64,000 nucleotides of DNA from Bactrocera neohumeralis (Eukaryota; Arthropoda; Insecta; Diptera; Tephritidae): positions 28,269,135 through 28,333,134 of the forward strand of contig NC_065921.1 in the NCBI RefSeq assembly GCF_024586455.1, read 5' to 3'. Numbering within the stretch: position 1 is the stretch's first letter; the number at the start of each line of letters is the position of its first letter. Of the stretch, positions 36,354-46,734 are shown in pieces. Made by a program: the position numbers and the translations under genes. The notes below the pieces were generated by a model. The model was not told where the DNA came from. It ran no database searches and saw nothing but the letters and a program-made list of their open reading frames with translations.

Positions 36354-36374
36354 AAACTACCAACCATTGGCTCG

Positions 36375-37045
36375 CACTCCAAATATGAAAACAAAGTGCA
36401 TATTCTAGCAATGGTAAAAACTCAAGCTTTTAAGTTAATCGAACCAATTAGTCACATAGCTTCATGCATGTTCTGCAGCTTTTATTAATTTTTTTTTAAC
36501 ACAATTTTTATAAATAATAGATCAGACTTTTTGCTAACCAATTTAGAATTAAAGTCACTAACAAAAACAAGTAAGGAAAAACTAGGTTCGAGAAACATTA
36601 TGTTTAGGAACAATTAATTTAATTATAATATCACACATATTGACCTTTATATGTATGTACATACTTAAATCATTTAAAGTCAGCTGAAAATTCGAAAATA
36701 ACTACACCGAGTTTATTGCAACTAGAGGAAAGTCTGAGCAGAAATCATTTACCCACAACATTAAACTAAAGCAAGTTTGGGAACATATTTCCACTAGATT
36801 TTATTAATGCAACTCAAAATTTGGCATACATATGTGGGGGCTACGTGAATTATTGAGTTTCAATAAGATCTCTCGCAGTTCTGATAATCCGATTCTGCCT
36901 CCGATTATCGCAAACGCTGCTTTTTGTCTTAGTAAGAAACACAGAAATGAGTCTCAATCCGAAGACTAAAAATAACCCAATGTATTTCAGGGTGTGGGTA
37001 AATGATCCTCTCAAACCAGTACAAGTGGAAATCCGCCAATAAATA
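36375..37045. other. Intergenic, no gene seen
   Basis: Upstream region of paralogue 2. No coding block or known repeat recognised. Confidence 0.5.
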
Positions 37046-37049
37046 CTTT

Positions 37050-37345
37050 ATGAATAGTAATGTTTTATTCAATATCCTTATTCTTATTTCTGTGAATCCC
37101 CAAATGTCTTAAATCGGGAATAGTTACGTAGGTTTTTTTTTTTTTTTTGATCGCCGAAAAAACAGCCCTTGGCTGGATAAAATGGGTCAATTCCGGTGTG
37201 TAGAACCAGCTGTAGTGGAAATTGAGCTGTTTTAATTATTGCTTTGAAGAATGTCCTGCATAAAACTAGTGGGCATGCAAAAAAAGAAGGCAGGTGCTCG
37301 ATGCTGCCCTCTCCGCTACTTTCGCCGTTCTGAGGCTCAAAAGCA
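37050..37345 (-). mobile_element. Possible LINE C-terminal fragment
   Basis: The minus-strand frame ESSGEGSIEHLPSFFACPLV resembles the C-terminal Cys-rich C..C..ESIEHLLC.CP block behind the RNase H domain of some non-LTR retrotransposons. A weak plus-strand follow-up (37330-37650, QRPTYIAERLKMVNRLN and STHVWN blocks) may be another retrotransposon tail. Confidence 0.4.
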
Positions 37346-38268
37346 TTAATCAACAGCGACCAACTTACATCGCTGAGAGGTTAAAAATGGTCAATCGTTT
37401 GAATTCGAATTTCTCTATTCATTTAATACCCTTTCCTCACGATCCGTTTTCTAGTGCAACACGCCGACCTCCGCTGGATATTGGTAAAATTATTTTTAAT
37501 GTCGCATCTGGATCCGTTTACTTTTAATTTCTTGTGTCGTTCCCCGTGCAGTAAATTTCTTCAAGGTTCTTTTTTCTCTTTTGACTACAGCACACACGTG
37601 TGGAACAATAACCATTTGGCGGTTGCATATAACAATATTTCGTGAGAAGCATTGTGAATATTGCGCCAATACACTGTTTAATATTATTTGTGTTATAATA
37701 CCATCCATTTCCGGCTGATCAAAACAAAGATTTGACAGTAAGTTTTATTGGTGTAAACAAAATTCAGTATCCACGGTTATTTTATGCATTCACAATAGAG
37801 ATTTATTATAAAATTATGTATATCAAATAATCTTATAGTTTACTGCGCTTGGCCAAAAGTTATAATAATCAAACTATAAACACTTACTTTTCCGAGTGTT
37901 TTTGTTGCATAAGTACTGAAGGCCCAATACATACATTTGATATGCATAAACATTGTAAATTACGATTCGATCTTTATAACTCTATAATATAATGACGAAA
38001 GCAGAAGCGGATTGGTTCAATATATTTGATTAGTGTCCTACTTATAGTCATAATAATCTGAGTTTCTGTCGAAATATTATTCATAAATTGAATTTGAATT
38101 GGAGTTCACAAATTTATCTCCCTACACTGTACCATTGTGATTTACTCGTTGATTCAAAAAGAAGCAGCATTACTTACGTTTAAAATTTGTATTTAAAAAA
38201 CCGGCAACCCTAGAGAATCCTTCAATTTTGAATTTAACCAGTCGCCTGTCATTATTTTTGTATGTTTA

Positions 38269-38285
38269 CCCCGCGCCAATTCGAA
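38269..38285 (+). promoter_or_regulatory. Candidate E2F/CDE-CHR type cell-cycle site
   Basis: CCCCGCGCCAATTCGAA lies about 95-110 bases upstream of the kinesin ATG. It combines an E2F-like GCGCC core and a CCGCG block with TTCGAA four bases downstream, which fits a CDE-CHR pair; a TTTGAA also occurs at about 38227. This suits a mitotic gene but is inferred from motif only. Confidence 0.35.
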
Positions 38286-38379
38286 CTACAATAGTTCTGC
38301 AATTTTCTTTTAATTTACAGTTAATCCTACAATAATTTTGTATTTGTTAAAAAATATTCGTGAGCTAAAGCGGTTCATA

Positions 38380-40467
38380 ATGTCAAATTCATTATCCGAC
38401 CATAGTTCTCTTGGTAGCATGTGTGAAGAAGTGCGCCCGTCTTTTCTACGTGCGCGTGATCCATCCGTAGATCGATGTTTTCGGCCGCGACCAGACCGAC
38501 AAGTAAGACTCTTCGATGAAATAAAAGAGGAAGGCCAAACTGAATATAGCAGCGATGCCGACGTTTCATCATCTTATGAAGACATATCCGTACCACTAAG
38601 TGAAGCGAGCAGTGATCTAAGCACAGACTCAAATGCTGCTTTAGTATATTTACGTTTGAAACCAGTTACACAAATATCAACTTCGTATACAATTTCAACT
38701 GCGGGTAATGTGCTTGTAACTGGGCCTCCCAATGATGCATCAACAACAAGCAACAACAAAAGTAAAATAGAACAGCATTATAGTTTCTCGGCAGTGTTTG
38801 ATAGCGCCGTAAAACAGGATGAAGTGTATCGTATTTGTGTAGCACCACGCATTGAAAACCAGACTGACAGCTTTACAGTGCTGACATACGGCACCTCGGG
38901 TTCGGGCAAAACATTCACATTGCTCGGTAAGTGAGATTTGTAAGGATTACTAAGATAAGAAATAAAGGGAGATTTATTACTCTTAGGTACGCCCAGCAAG
39001 CCAGGCATTGTGCCACGTGCAGTAGAGAATATATTCCGTATGAATGCGTCCAATATTTACCCACAACCTGCACTTAAATTAGAGAAAGGTTGTGCCTGCA
39101 TTTTAGACGATGAAGCGCTAGCCCGCGAAGAAAACATGCGTCAGACGTTGCTGGAGTCATGCGTTGGACTAAACGCAGACCATGAGCTGCTGGAGAAAAC
39201 GATAAAATCAGAGCATGACTTTCAAACTATCGTGCAGGATGAAGTATCCGTATTCATTTGGATATCATTCGTGGAAATATACAATGAATTGGTATTTGAT
39301 TTGTTAGCACCACCGTCACAACAGCCAAAAACCAGCCAACAAATGGCCCCACCACAACGAAAGGGTCTAAAAATTGTTACAAACGACGGCAAAGTTTTCA
39401 TACAAGGTCTAACCTCAGTTTATGTGAAATCGTGTTCAGAAAGCCTGAAATTGTTACACTGGGGTCTACAACATGTTTCTTATGCATCCACTTCTATTAA
39501 TGCTAACTCGAGCCGCTCGCATTGTATATTTTTTATTGACATAATTAAATACTACAGCACCGGTGTGGTTGTCGATGTAAGTCTTTGAAGTTTGCTATAG
39601 CTTCATGGTTATGCTTAAAAGGCTAATTTTATTTTCAGACTTCCTACAAATTCTGCGATTTAGCGGGTTCTGAACGTTTAAGTAAAACACGTAACGTTGG
39701 TTCGCGTCTCAACGAAGCTAAAGGTATTAATACGTCACTTATGACGCTCGGGCGCTGTCTGGATGCAGCTAATAATAATAAAAAATTGAAAACCAAGGGC
39801 CAGGTGATACCAGTGCGTGAATCGAAATTAACAATGTTATTACAAAGTGCCTTGTTAGGCAAAGAAAAGCTCACAATGATAGTGAATGTCACACCCATGG
39901 ACACATTTTATGAAGAAAACATGAATGTGCTGCGATTTTCTGCAATTGCTAAGAATATTACATTCAAACAGCCGCCAAAACCAGTGAATAAGTCGCGTTA
40001 TTCGTTTGTTGTTGAGAAGGCTAAGTCAGCTGCTGAAGAGAACATATTGTAAGCATGTGGAAATTAGTTTATTTTTTATTTTTTTTTAATTCAATTAACA
40101 TATTTCATAATGTTGCACACAGTTTACGCAGTGAGGTGGAGCGTTTGCAATCGGAAATGCAATATCGTTTACTCGAACAAGAACGGATTTTGCGCAAGGA
40201 ACTGGTCGAGTCATTTGAGAAGAAATTGGAGGAAAAGCAGAAGGATCACGAGCAAAGCTTGAAGCATGAACTACAAATGCAGCAACGTTTGCATGATTTA
40301 AAGGTATAAAATATTAGCAATTTCAAGATTATTTTGTTGCTAAGCATTTAACTTTTTTCTCAATTTAGATCGCTTCGCTCAAACGACAATATGAAAATCA
40401 AATTGAAGATCTGCGCGATCAACTCGAAGAAGAGGAAACAGAAAAGAAGCGTCGTACATTAGAATAA
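38380..40467 (+). CDS. sub: Kinesin-6 family motor, subito type
   Basis: Plus-end motor of the kinesin-6 (MKLP2/subito) group, which bundles interpolar microtubules in the meiotic and mitotic central spindle. Exons: 38380-38926, 38987-39576, 39639-40048, 40123-40303, 40369-40467, all GT-AG and in phase, giving 608 aa. The chosen ATG at 38380 (MSNSLSDHSS) is the first in frame. Motor motifs are GTSGSGKT P-loop (171-178, with the unusual TS of this group), NANSSRSH switch I (354-361), DLAGSE switch II (386-391), and NTSLMTLGRCL. The large acidic insertion after the P-loop exon (roughly residues 200-270) is typical of kinesin-6. A basic, Glu-rich coiled coil (about 520-605) ends the protein. Pavarotti would be longer with a different tail. 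An ATTAAA polyadenylation signal lies near 40569. Confidence 0.9.
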
Positions 40468-40824
40468 CAGTAGCTAAATTAGAATCACTATTTAAATATA
40501 TTTGTGTAGAGTATCTTTTGTTATGTTAGTTAAACTTTATTACATTTATTGTATGTGCTTTTAAATTATTAAAATGTAATTTCGTTTCCTACTTTTTATA
40601 CTGACACCGTGCCACTTTTTTAAATATTAAATGGAAATTGAATTTTTTTTTCTTAAAATACGGTGGTTAACGGTTAATTTAGTTTTTGACTCGGCTTTGA
40701 AATTGTCAATACTAAAATGCTCATTTTTTGTTTTTTTTTTTTTTTTGCAGAGATTATTGCTGTCATTCTACATATTAGTTGCTGTTTTTCGTTTCGTCCA
40801 AGAATACAGCGTTAACTTTGGTTA

Positions 40825-41215
40825 TACCCTTCTCAAATAAATAAGATTCTATACAAGGCATTTATTTTGATCGGTCCGTTTATATAACATGATATATTGG
40901 GCCGATCTGAACAATTTCTTCGGAGATTGTACCGTTACCTTAAATATTGTTCAATGCCAAATTTGCTGAATTTTGATCGTTCAGTTTTTATGACAGCTAT
41001 GCATATGCAATATATGCACCGATATCGGTGGTTCCCACAAATGAACAGCTTTTTGGAGGGAAATGGACAGGTTCAAAAATTCTGATATATATCTCAAAAA
41101 CTGAGGAATTAGCGCCAAGCTGATAATTCATATATTTATTTTATAGTTTCCCACGTTTCATGGGGATTACAAAATTCGTTGCAAACTTAACCTCCCCTGT
41201 TCGGGGATTAATAAT
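40825..41215 (-). repeat. Dispersed element, inverted copy E
   Basis: The minus strand carries the family blocks: the GAACAGGG-type start near 41.2 kb (CCCCTGTTCGGGG on the plus strand), the CTGATCATTTAT-type block lost, and the AATCTCCGAAGAAATTGTTC block near 40.92 kb. It fills the gap between the kinesin 3' end and the first FAM136A-like gene. Confidence 0.7.
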
Positions 41216-41319
41216 AATTAACCATTTACCTTACTCATCAAGTTTTAATTTTAGTTTATAAAACACACACATTACAACATAATTTTTATTACAATTTATT
41301 TACAGCTTCAGCAACTTTT

Positions 41320-41895
41320 CTATGCTTGTGGCAAAGCTTTAGGACCTTTCTCCAAGACAGCCTTTATAGTCTTCATCATAGTTGGTATAAGGCCAATATG
41401 TCTATCCACACATGCCACCGTACAATATTCGAAATGATGTTGATATTTGGCGAGTTCTGCTTCTCCAGGATTTAATGGCAGCCTTTCTCGAGCATCTTCG
41501 CTGCATTTCTTCAAATTGTTTACAAAAAAATTGTAAATGCAAAATACAAATAAATACAAGTTTTAAAGGCACACCATAACACAATTTTGCAAACGTCCTT
41601 GAAACTGTCCCAATTCATGCTGCAAATAGTCCTGAGCTTTAGTAAGCGGTACGGCGCAACCCTCAATGCAAGTCTGCACGGAATCTAAGGTCCCACGTTG
41701 GTCGTCACAACATTTAGATGCACATAAATGCATTTCTGACTGGCTTAGACAAATTATTCGAGTTAAAGCTGTCTTTCCAAAAAAAATTGAGCGTTGCTGC
41801 ATACCAACCTGCATTTTGCGTAAGTGACTTGAATACATTTCGTTGATCATATCAGATACGGCGCGTTCTACGCGTTTACGTTGTTGTTCTATCAT
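41320..41895 (-). CDS. FAM136A: FAM136A-like protein, copy 1
   Basis: Small mitochondrial protein of the FAM136A family, located in the intermembrane space; its molecular role is poorly known. Minus-strand exons 41895-41809, 41739-41575 and 41508-41320 give 146 aa. Exon sizes 87, 165 and 189 are identical to those of copy 2. Four CX3C pairs are visible (CASKC, CIEGC, CVMKC across the exon 2-3 junction, CTVAC), a layout of oxidatively folded intermembrane-space proteins. The end reads HIGLIPTMMKTIKAVLEKGP, matching the family's HxGLIPTMxK block. Intron 1 is 69 bases with no stop in frame, and both donor sites are weak (GTTGGT, GTGTGC), so unspliced readthrough would also give an open protein with 23 extra residues. 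AATAAA lies about 25 bases past the stop. Confidence 0.85.
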
Positions 41896-42261
41896 TTACA
41901 AGTGAGTACCCTTAAGCGGGAAGTTGAACGATGTATCCTTACGTTTAGTTGTTTGCCTAACACATTAGCTAAAATTGATTTGCCAACGATTTGTTAAATT
42001 TGAATTTTCGTTGAAATAAACTGGTACCAAATTAGTTGTTTGACATAAATTCTAAATGCTTTTCTTTATTACTCCACATTTATATTTTTTAACAAACAAA
42101 ACAACTGTTCCTTATTTACTGTGCAATTTATGTTTGAAATATAATCGTGTTTAATTGTTACACACATTTTAAAAACGTCAATGATTAGACATGCCCACTA
42201 ATATCTTTTTTAAGTCAAGATATTTATCGAAATTTGAGAATATTGCTGGTTATGCTGGCAA

Positions 42262-42836
42262 TTAAACTTGAGGTATGGACTCTGGACCTTTCGCCAATAC
42301 GGATTTTATTGTTTTCATCATAGTAGGTATTAATCCGACATGCTTGTCTACACACTGTATAGCGCAGCGTTCAAATTGGTCGGTATATTTGGCAATATCA
42401 GATTCGGAGGGATTTGGCGGCATTTTCACTTTTACATCATCGTTACATTGCTTAAAAAAGAAAGGTTTTGTTCAAGCTGATTTTCCTTATATGTAGGGAT
42501 AAGTTAGCAATCGGGCTTACCATAACACATCGCTGCAGGCGCCCCTGAAATTCACCCAACTCGTGTTGAACGTAGTTTTGAGCGCGTGTCAATGGTGCCG
42601 AACACCTATCAACACATCTCTGAACACTGTCAAGGCTGGAATTCATATCCTGACAACATTTTGCCGCACATAAATGCATGTCTGTCTACAATTATATTTC
42701 GAGGATCATATAAGTTACAGGGTAAACATTTAGTTTGTCACCGGCTCACCTGCATTTTACGTAAATGAGTTTTATCCATATCGTCTACCATCTCTGTGAC
42801 GGCACGTTCAATGCGTTGTCTCTGTTGTTCGATCAT
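42262..42836 (-). CDS. FAM136A: FAM136A-like protein, copy 2
   Basis: Tandem paralogue of copy 1. Minus-strand exons 42836-42750, 42685-42521 and 42450-42262 give 146 aa. It starts MIEQQRQRIERAVTEMVDDM, keeps the four CX3C pairs (CAAKC, CVDRC, CVMQC, CAIQC), and reads MQCNDDVKVKMPPNPSESDI, then HVGLIPTMMKTIKSVLAKGP. Donor and acceptor sites are stronger here (GTGAGC, GTAAGC; intron 1 of 64 bases) than in copy 1, and the sequence is closer to what I recall of the single Drosophila gene. It is therefore probably the ancestral copy and copy 1 the diverging one. It lies head-to-head with the ribosomal protein gene, with about 540 bases between start codons. Confidence 0.88.
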
Positions 42837-43372
42837 ATTTACAATTTAATTAAAAATTTAACAAAATTACACAATAATTGTTGTAAATTGCAGTTGAGGT
42901 GTTATGAGTAGAAAACCAGAAAACGTGCAGCGATTGCAGCAGCTGATAAGAGAAAAATTGGGTAAATGTCAAACTTCAGATAAACATATAATATACGTTC
43001 TCTGGATAAACGTCTAATCAGCTGACAGCAGTGTAACCGTGCTGAGTAAACGTAAGACCGTATAAAATTGTAGTATTTCAATAGTATATCGTAAAAAATA
43101 CAATTTTTGTAAACTAAAAGATAATAATATTTTAGAAACATAAGTAGCGAAAAAAGTCCTGTGAGATGTTGCTTAGGACGTCATTATAAATAGATAATTC
43201 AAAATCTAAAAAATCAACATATTTTATTTTAAATGTTGCTAAATCTATTTAAGTGTCATGTATGCAACCCCATCAGCTGTTGTTATGGTGGAATAAGCTT
43301 TTGTCATAACACTTTATAACCTAAAATTATACTCTAGTACGAATCATTAAATCTGCTATTTTTGAACAAAAA

Positions 43373-44088
43373 ATGTATTCCTTGTACAAAATAACCACAG
43401 TAGCCGTTCGCGCTGCACAAATACCAAATATATTATCACGTCCATCAAACTTACACAAAAAGCTGGACCTTCGAACGTTGTGTACAACCAAAGGTATCAC
43501 AGAAGACACTCAAAATGCCAATGTCGAAAAGGAAACAATAGTGGCGAGTGGTGCAAGTGCAAAAAGTGGGTTTGCACTAGCTTTTGAAAAGCACACAGAG
43601 GCTGCTACTAATAAGCCTGAAGAAGTTGTTGACGACGAAACGTTTGCTGCATTGTTAAGAAAGTCAAAATTTATAGATGTAAATAATCAACGATCATTCT
43701 TCTAATGAATAATAATATACATAATTTTACAATTTTAGCTAGGGGATCCCGAGGGCAAGATTGTCAGCGGTAAGATCTTTCACGTTGTTGGGGATGATTT
43801 ATACATAGATTTTGGCTGGAAGTTTCATTGTGTATGCACACGTCCGACACGCAACAGCGAGTAAGTAATTAAATTGTTTAAGAAAAATATATGTATGTGT
43901 ATGTAATTTACACTTTTAGGGACTATGTACGTGGAGCACGAGTGAGGTTACGCATTAAAGATTTGGAACTCTCAACCAAATTTTTGGGTTCAGAAAAGGA
44001 TTTGACTATTTTAGAAGCCGACTGTCATTTGCTTGGTCTGTTATCATCCCCAGCAAGGCAAAGCACAAAGTCGATTAATGTGAATTAA
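43373..44088 (+). CDS. mRpS28: Mitochondrial ribosomal protein S28
   Basis: Component of the mitochondrial small ribosomal subunit (MRPS28, S1-like). Exons 43373-43678, 43739-43860 and 43920-44088, in phase with GT-AG borders, give 198 aa. The first about 60 residues are basic and Ser/Thr-rich without acidic residues at the extreme N-terminus (MYSLYKITTVAVRAAQI), as expected for a mitochondrial presequence. The core is FAALLRKSKFID, then KIVSGKIFHVVGDDLYIDFG and WKFHCVCTRP, followed by ARVRLRIKDLELSTKFLG and the LEADCHLLGLL end, the hallmark block of this family. AATAAA signals follow at about 44090 and 44135. The 3' end faces ADAT3 with only about 105 bases between stop codons. Confidence 0.92.
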
Positions 44089-44194
44089 GAATAAAATGTA
44101 TTTGCATCAAATATATTCGTAATCAATTGTTATCAAATAAAGTTTACTACTTAATTGTAAACCTTTTATTGTAACACTTAAATATATTACGACG

Positions 44195-45331
44195 TCAACT
44201 ATAAATTGCATTGTTTGATTGGTCTATCTTCTTACATTGAAAAACTTCATAATGGTGATTTAATTCCTTGACTGCGTGCAGCTTCAAGCGTGTAACTAAT
44301 GCACCATTATCAGAGCATTTTTCGAAATAAACTCTGCGCACTCGACTGTGTACAAGCGCCATAGCACACATTAGACACGGTTCTTGGCTTAAATACAAAT
44401 CATATCCAGTACATAAATATGGGCCATATTTTTCTAAGTTATCCACATTTTGAGTACTATTTTCCTCACTGATATCACATTTTATTTTAGCTCTGGGTAA
44501 TTCTGCACCAATTTGTATATCCTTAAATCTCTTATCGGTTCGTATGAATTCTAAAATCCGTTTGGGAATACCACTTATGACGGGATTCACTTTTATATCA
44601 TTGTAAATATCTTCGTCGACATTTTCGAATTCATGCGAAACCTCTTTTCGCCAAGCGCCACCATCTTGTGTACGTGCTACGAAATCTACAAGCAGCATTG
44701 GACAATGCATTACTGGACTAATTGATGTTCCACTACTTGCCAAAGCAACAACTCCCCCAGTTCGTGGATCAATGCAGATACCACACGGTTTGCTAAGTTC
44801 CAACTCATTTTTAATAGCTTCCAAGAAATGCATAATTTTTGAATGGAATTTTCGCTCCTTCTCATTAAATATACTACCATTGTGGAGTGATTCCATATAT
44901 TTGTCTGGATGAAATTTGCAAGGCCAATATGTTTGCGCCAGCTCATATTGCCAACGGAGTAAGGGCGGTAAAGCAGGAACATCACCTTCACGTACGTTTT
45001 TACACAAAAGATTAACCACATCATGATTAAGTCCCACTGTTTCTAAGTACTGACTTATACTATGGCCATTTAAACCATTAACTTTGCACAAAAGAATATC
45101 CTGTTGTCGTACACGTTTTAAATGCTGCAAGTTCATTTGTTCCAGAGGCAGCATTTTAGATAGTTCCAGCATTACATTTGATATTTGGCGCTTATTGTCC
45201 AATTCACTTAGGTAAACTCTAACACGTGGAACCTCTTTGAAGTATTCATCAGTCAATATGGCAGAGGCATACCACTCGGGATTGTCACTTAATTTCAAAC
45301 GTTTTATTGGCCGAGATTTATCGTCCTCCAT
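44195..45331 (-). CDS. ADAT3: tRNA-specific adenosine deaminase subunit 3
   Basis: Non-catalytic partner of ADAT2 in the heterodimer that converts adenosine 34 to inosine in tRNA anticodons. A single uninterrupted exon of 378 aa. The C-terminal cytidine-deaminase-like domain has the zinc-binding PCLMC (318-322) and His209, but the catalytic HxE is HCP (209-211), so the proton-shuttling Glu is missing, as known for ADAT3 (commonly Val at that place). Downstream, ALVHSRVRRVYFE and RLKLHAVKELNHHYEVF are the conserved end. The first about 130 residues form the variable N-terminal tRNA-binding part. The ATG chosen is the first in the open frame, followed by MEDDKSRPIKRLKL. AATAAA on the minus strand lies just past the stop (about 44165). 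Confidence 0.92.
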   Translation of the reverse strand: MEDDKSRPIKRLKLSDNPEWYASAILTDEYFKEVPRVRVYLSELDNKRQISNVMLELSKMLPLEQMNLQHLKRVRQQDILLCKVNGLNGHSISQYLETVGLNHDVVNLLCKNVREGDVPALPPLLRWQYELAQTYWPCKFHPDKYMESLHNGSIFNEKERKFHSKIMHFLEAIKNELELSKPCGICIDPRTGGVVALASSGTSISPVMHCPMLLVDFVARTQDGGAWRKEVSHEFENVDEDIYNDIKVNPVISGIPKRILEFIRTDKRFKDIQIGAELPRAKIKCDISEENSTQNVDNLEKYGPYLCTGYDLYLSQEPCLMCAMALVHSRVRRVYFEKCSDNGALVTRLKLHAVKELNHHYEVFQCKKIDQSNNAIYS

Positions 45332-45431
45332 AACAAAACACCGCTAAATCAAATATGAATCAACAAGAGTTAAATAAAAGAATTATATACAACAATATGT
45401 ATGTATACATATGAATATATGTATGTATATT

Positions 45432-45469
45432 AAGCAGAGAACGTATATATAAATTTACGTTCTCTGCTT
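45432..45469. repeat. Perfect 14-bp inverted repeat (hairpin)
   Basis: AAGCAGAGAACGTA and its exact complement TACGTTCTCTGCTT are separated by a 10-base loop. It lies about 100 bases upstream of the ADAT3 start and includes the stop codon of the small minus-strand ORF. It could form a stem in a transcript or be a leftover of a foldback element. Confidence 0.9.
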
Positions 45470-45661
45470 TTGTGGTTCTTCCTCATTTTCTAAACATTTA
45501 TAACCAGCTGTTTCATCAAAGTCACTATTGAACCAAAATAAACAAAAAACGCCAAAAGAGGACGCGCTGTTGAACTTTGAAGGCCATGGTGAAATTAAGC
45601 TACGATCGTAAAGTTCTAAAATTTTTTCAACGAAACTCCTTCGTGTGACACACCAAATCAT
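45455..45661 (-). CDS. Hypothetical small ORF upstream of ADAT3
   Basis: An ATG-started 68-codon frame, MIWCVTRRSFVEKILELYDR at the start, then a hydrophobic SSFGVFCLFWF segment and an acidic, Gln/Lys end. I recognise no family. It is on the same strand as ADAT3 and ends 123 bases before its ATG, so it could be the first cistron of a shared transcript or a separate small mitochondrial or membrane protein. Against it: no conservation test was possible and it could be chance. Confidence 0.3.
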   Translation of the reverse strand: MIWCVTRRSFVEKILELYDRSLISPWPSKFNSASSFGVFCLFWFNSDFDETAGYKCLENEEEPQKQRT

Positions 45662-45849
45662 TCTTATCAAATTAAATCATGTATTTATTTATTCTTTAAT
45701 CATTTAAGTTTGCAACTAATTTCACTTTTTTTATGAAACCGAATGAGACCAAATGTTTACAAACCAAACCTCCTCCTACTTATTTTTTAAAATGACTTAG
45801 AGCACTGGCACCTGCGTATCAAATAAAAACAAACAAGTCAAAAATCAGC

Positions 45850-46663
45850 CGATAAATGGAGAGAAGAAGCAGTAGTAATAAATGCTACCATCTTTAATGA
45901 GAAAGTCTGTATTCGTTATTACTATGCATTTTCGTTCAAAAACTGTATAAAAAATATAAAACAGAGTAAATGGATTGATTTCTTAATTTTCAAAACTTAT
46001 GATTTTTACTTCATATTGACTCGACACCTCGCAGATTGTGCTAATGGTGTTAATGTAAAAGCGTCACAATCGTAACAATTGACAGTGGCATCACCGGCAA
46101 TCCGATGATAAAATTTGGCAGCAACAAAGTTGTTGAGGAGCTTCATTTGGTGAAATTGACAAATTGATTGTGAAGAAATCAAACAACGCATCAGTTTTAA
46201 TTTTAATAATCAATAATCATAACATAAAATAGCCTTTAAATAATTCAACCGACATCACGTGCAAGTGCTTGGACGTTATAGTTATTTTTCTCGGCAACAA
46301 CAACCTACCCTCACCTCGCTTTACAAAATACCGTTCTATCAGTGCACCTGAATTCTTAATAAGTGGGCCTGGTGGACCGGATAACAGTTATTTTTTCTAC
46401 ATATATGTATAGTGACTAAAAAAGAAGAACGTGAATAACAATTTGATATAACGGTGACGTAGACAAAGCGAAATGGAAATCGGTGAGTAAAAACGCGTAT
46501 TCCGCTAACAAAACTCATATAATCGATAAACAATTACCGTGCTTCGACCCACCCTTCACCCCCACCTAACACTGTGTCAACGACAGTATAGTGTCATGAT
46601 TCCATACCATATTAATTACGGTTATTTTAATAGTTTTTTACCAGAAACGGAATAAGAGAAAAA
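45850..46663 (+). repeat. Direct duplication, copy 1
   Basis: Shares with 46735-47505 the block ATGCTACCATCTTTAATGAG, a TTTGGCAGCAACAAAGTTGT block and about 230 bases (from about 46410) that I read as identical except for one base near the end. The differences are mostly insertions and deletions. The offset at the conserved ATG is 847 bases. Confidence 0.9.
46473..46482 (+). CDS. ACC: Candidate ACC first coding exon, copy 1 (ATG GAA ATC G)
   Basis: A Kozak-like CGAAATGG context and an excellent donor (G/GTGAGTAAA) bracket ten coding bases, M-E-I plus one base. The leftover G fits phase 1 of the acceptor at 56797, giving MEIDNKTSGEPL. No in-frame ATG exists in the 56797 exon upstream of the acceptor, so such a distant start is needed. 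The join over about 10 kb is an inference. Confidence 0.4.
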
Positions 46664-46734
46664 TTGGGTAAAATTTAGATTAGCATCCCTGGATTTCGGG
46701 GATAAAATGGGTGTCACTGGAAAGGTGGCGTTCT

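Noticed and set aside
38338..38379. Upstream extension of the kinesin frame
   Set aside because: It begins at a TTG, not an ATG; the first in-frame ATG is at 38380.
45432..45469. Rho-independent terminator
   Set aside because: The hairpin is in eukaryotic DNA, without a following T tract on the relevant strand, so a bacterial-type terminator makes no sense.
46339..46533. Two similar minus-strand frames (46339-46533 and 47096-47380) that look like a small conserved protein
   Set aside because: Their similarity is due to the direct duplication of the DNA; composition is not coding-like and the plus strand has the better-supported ATG plus donor.
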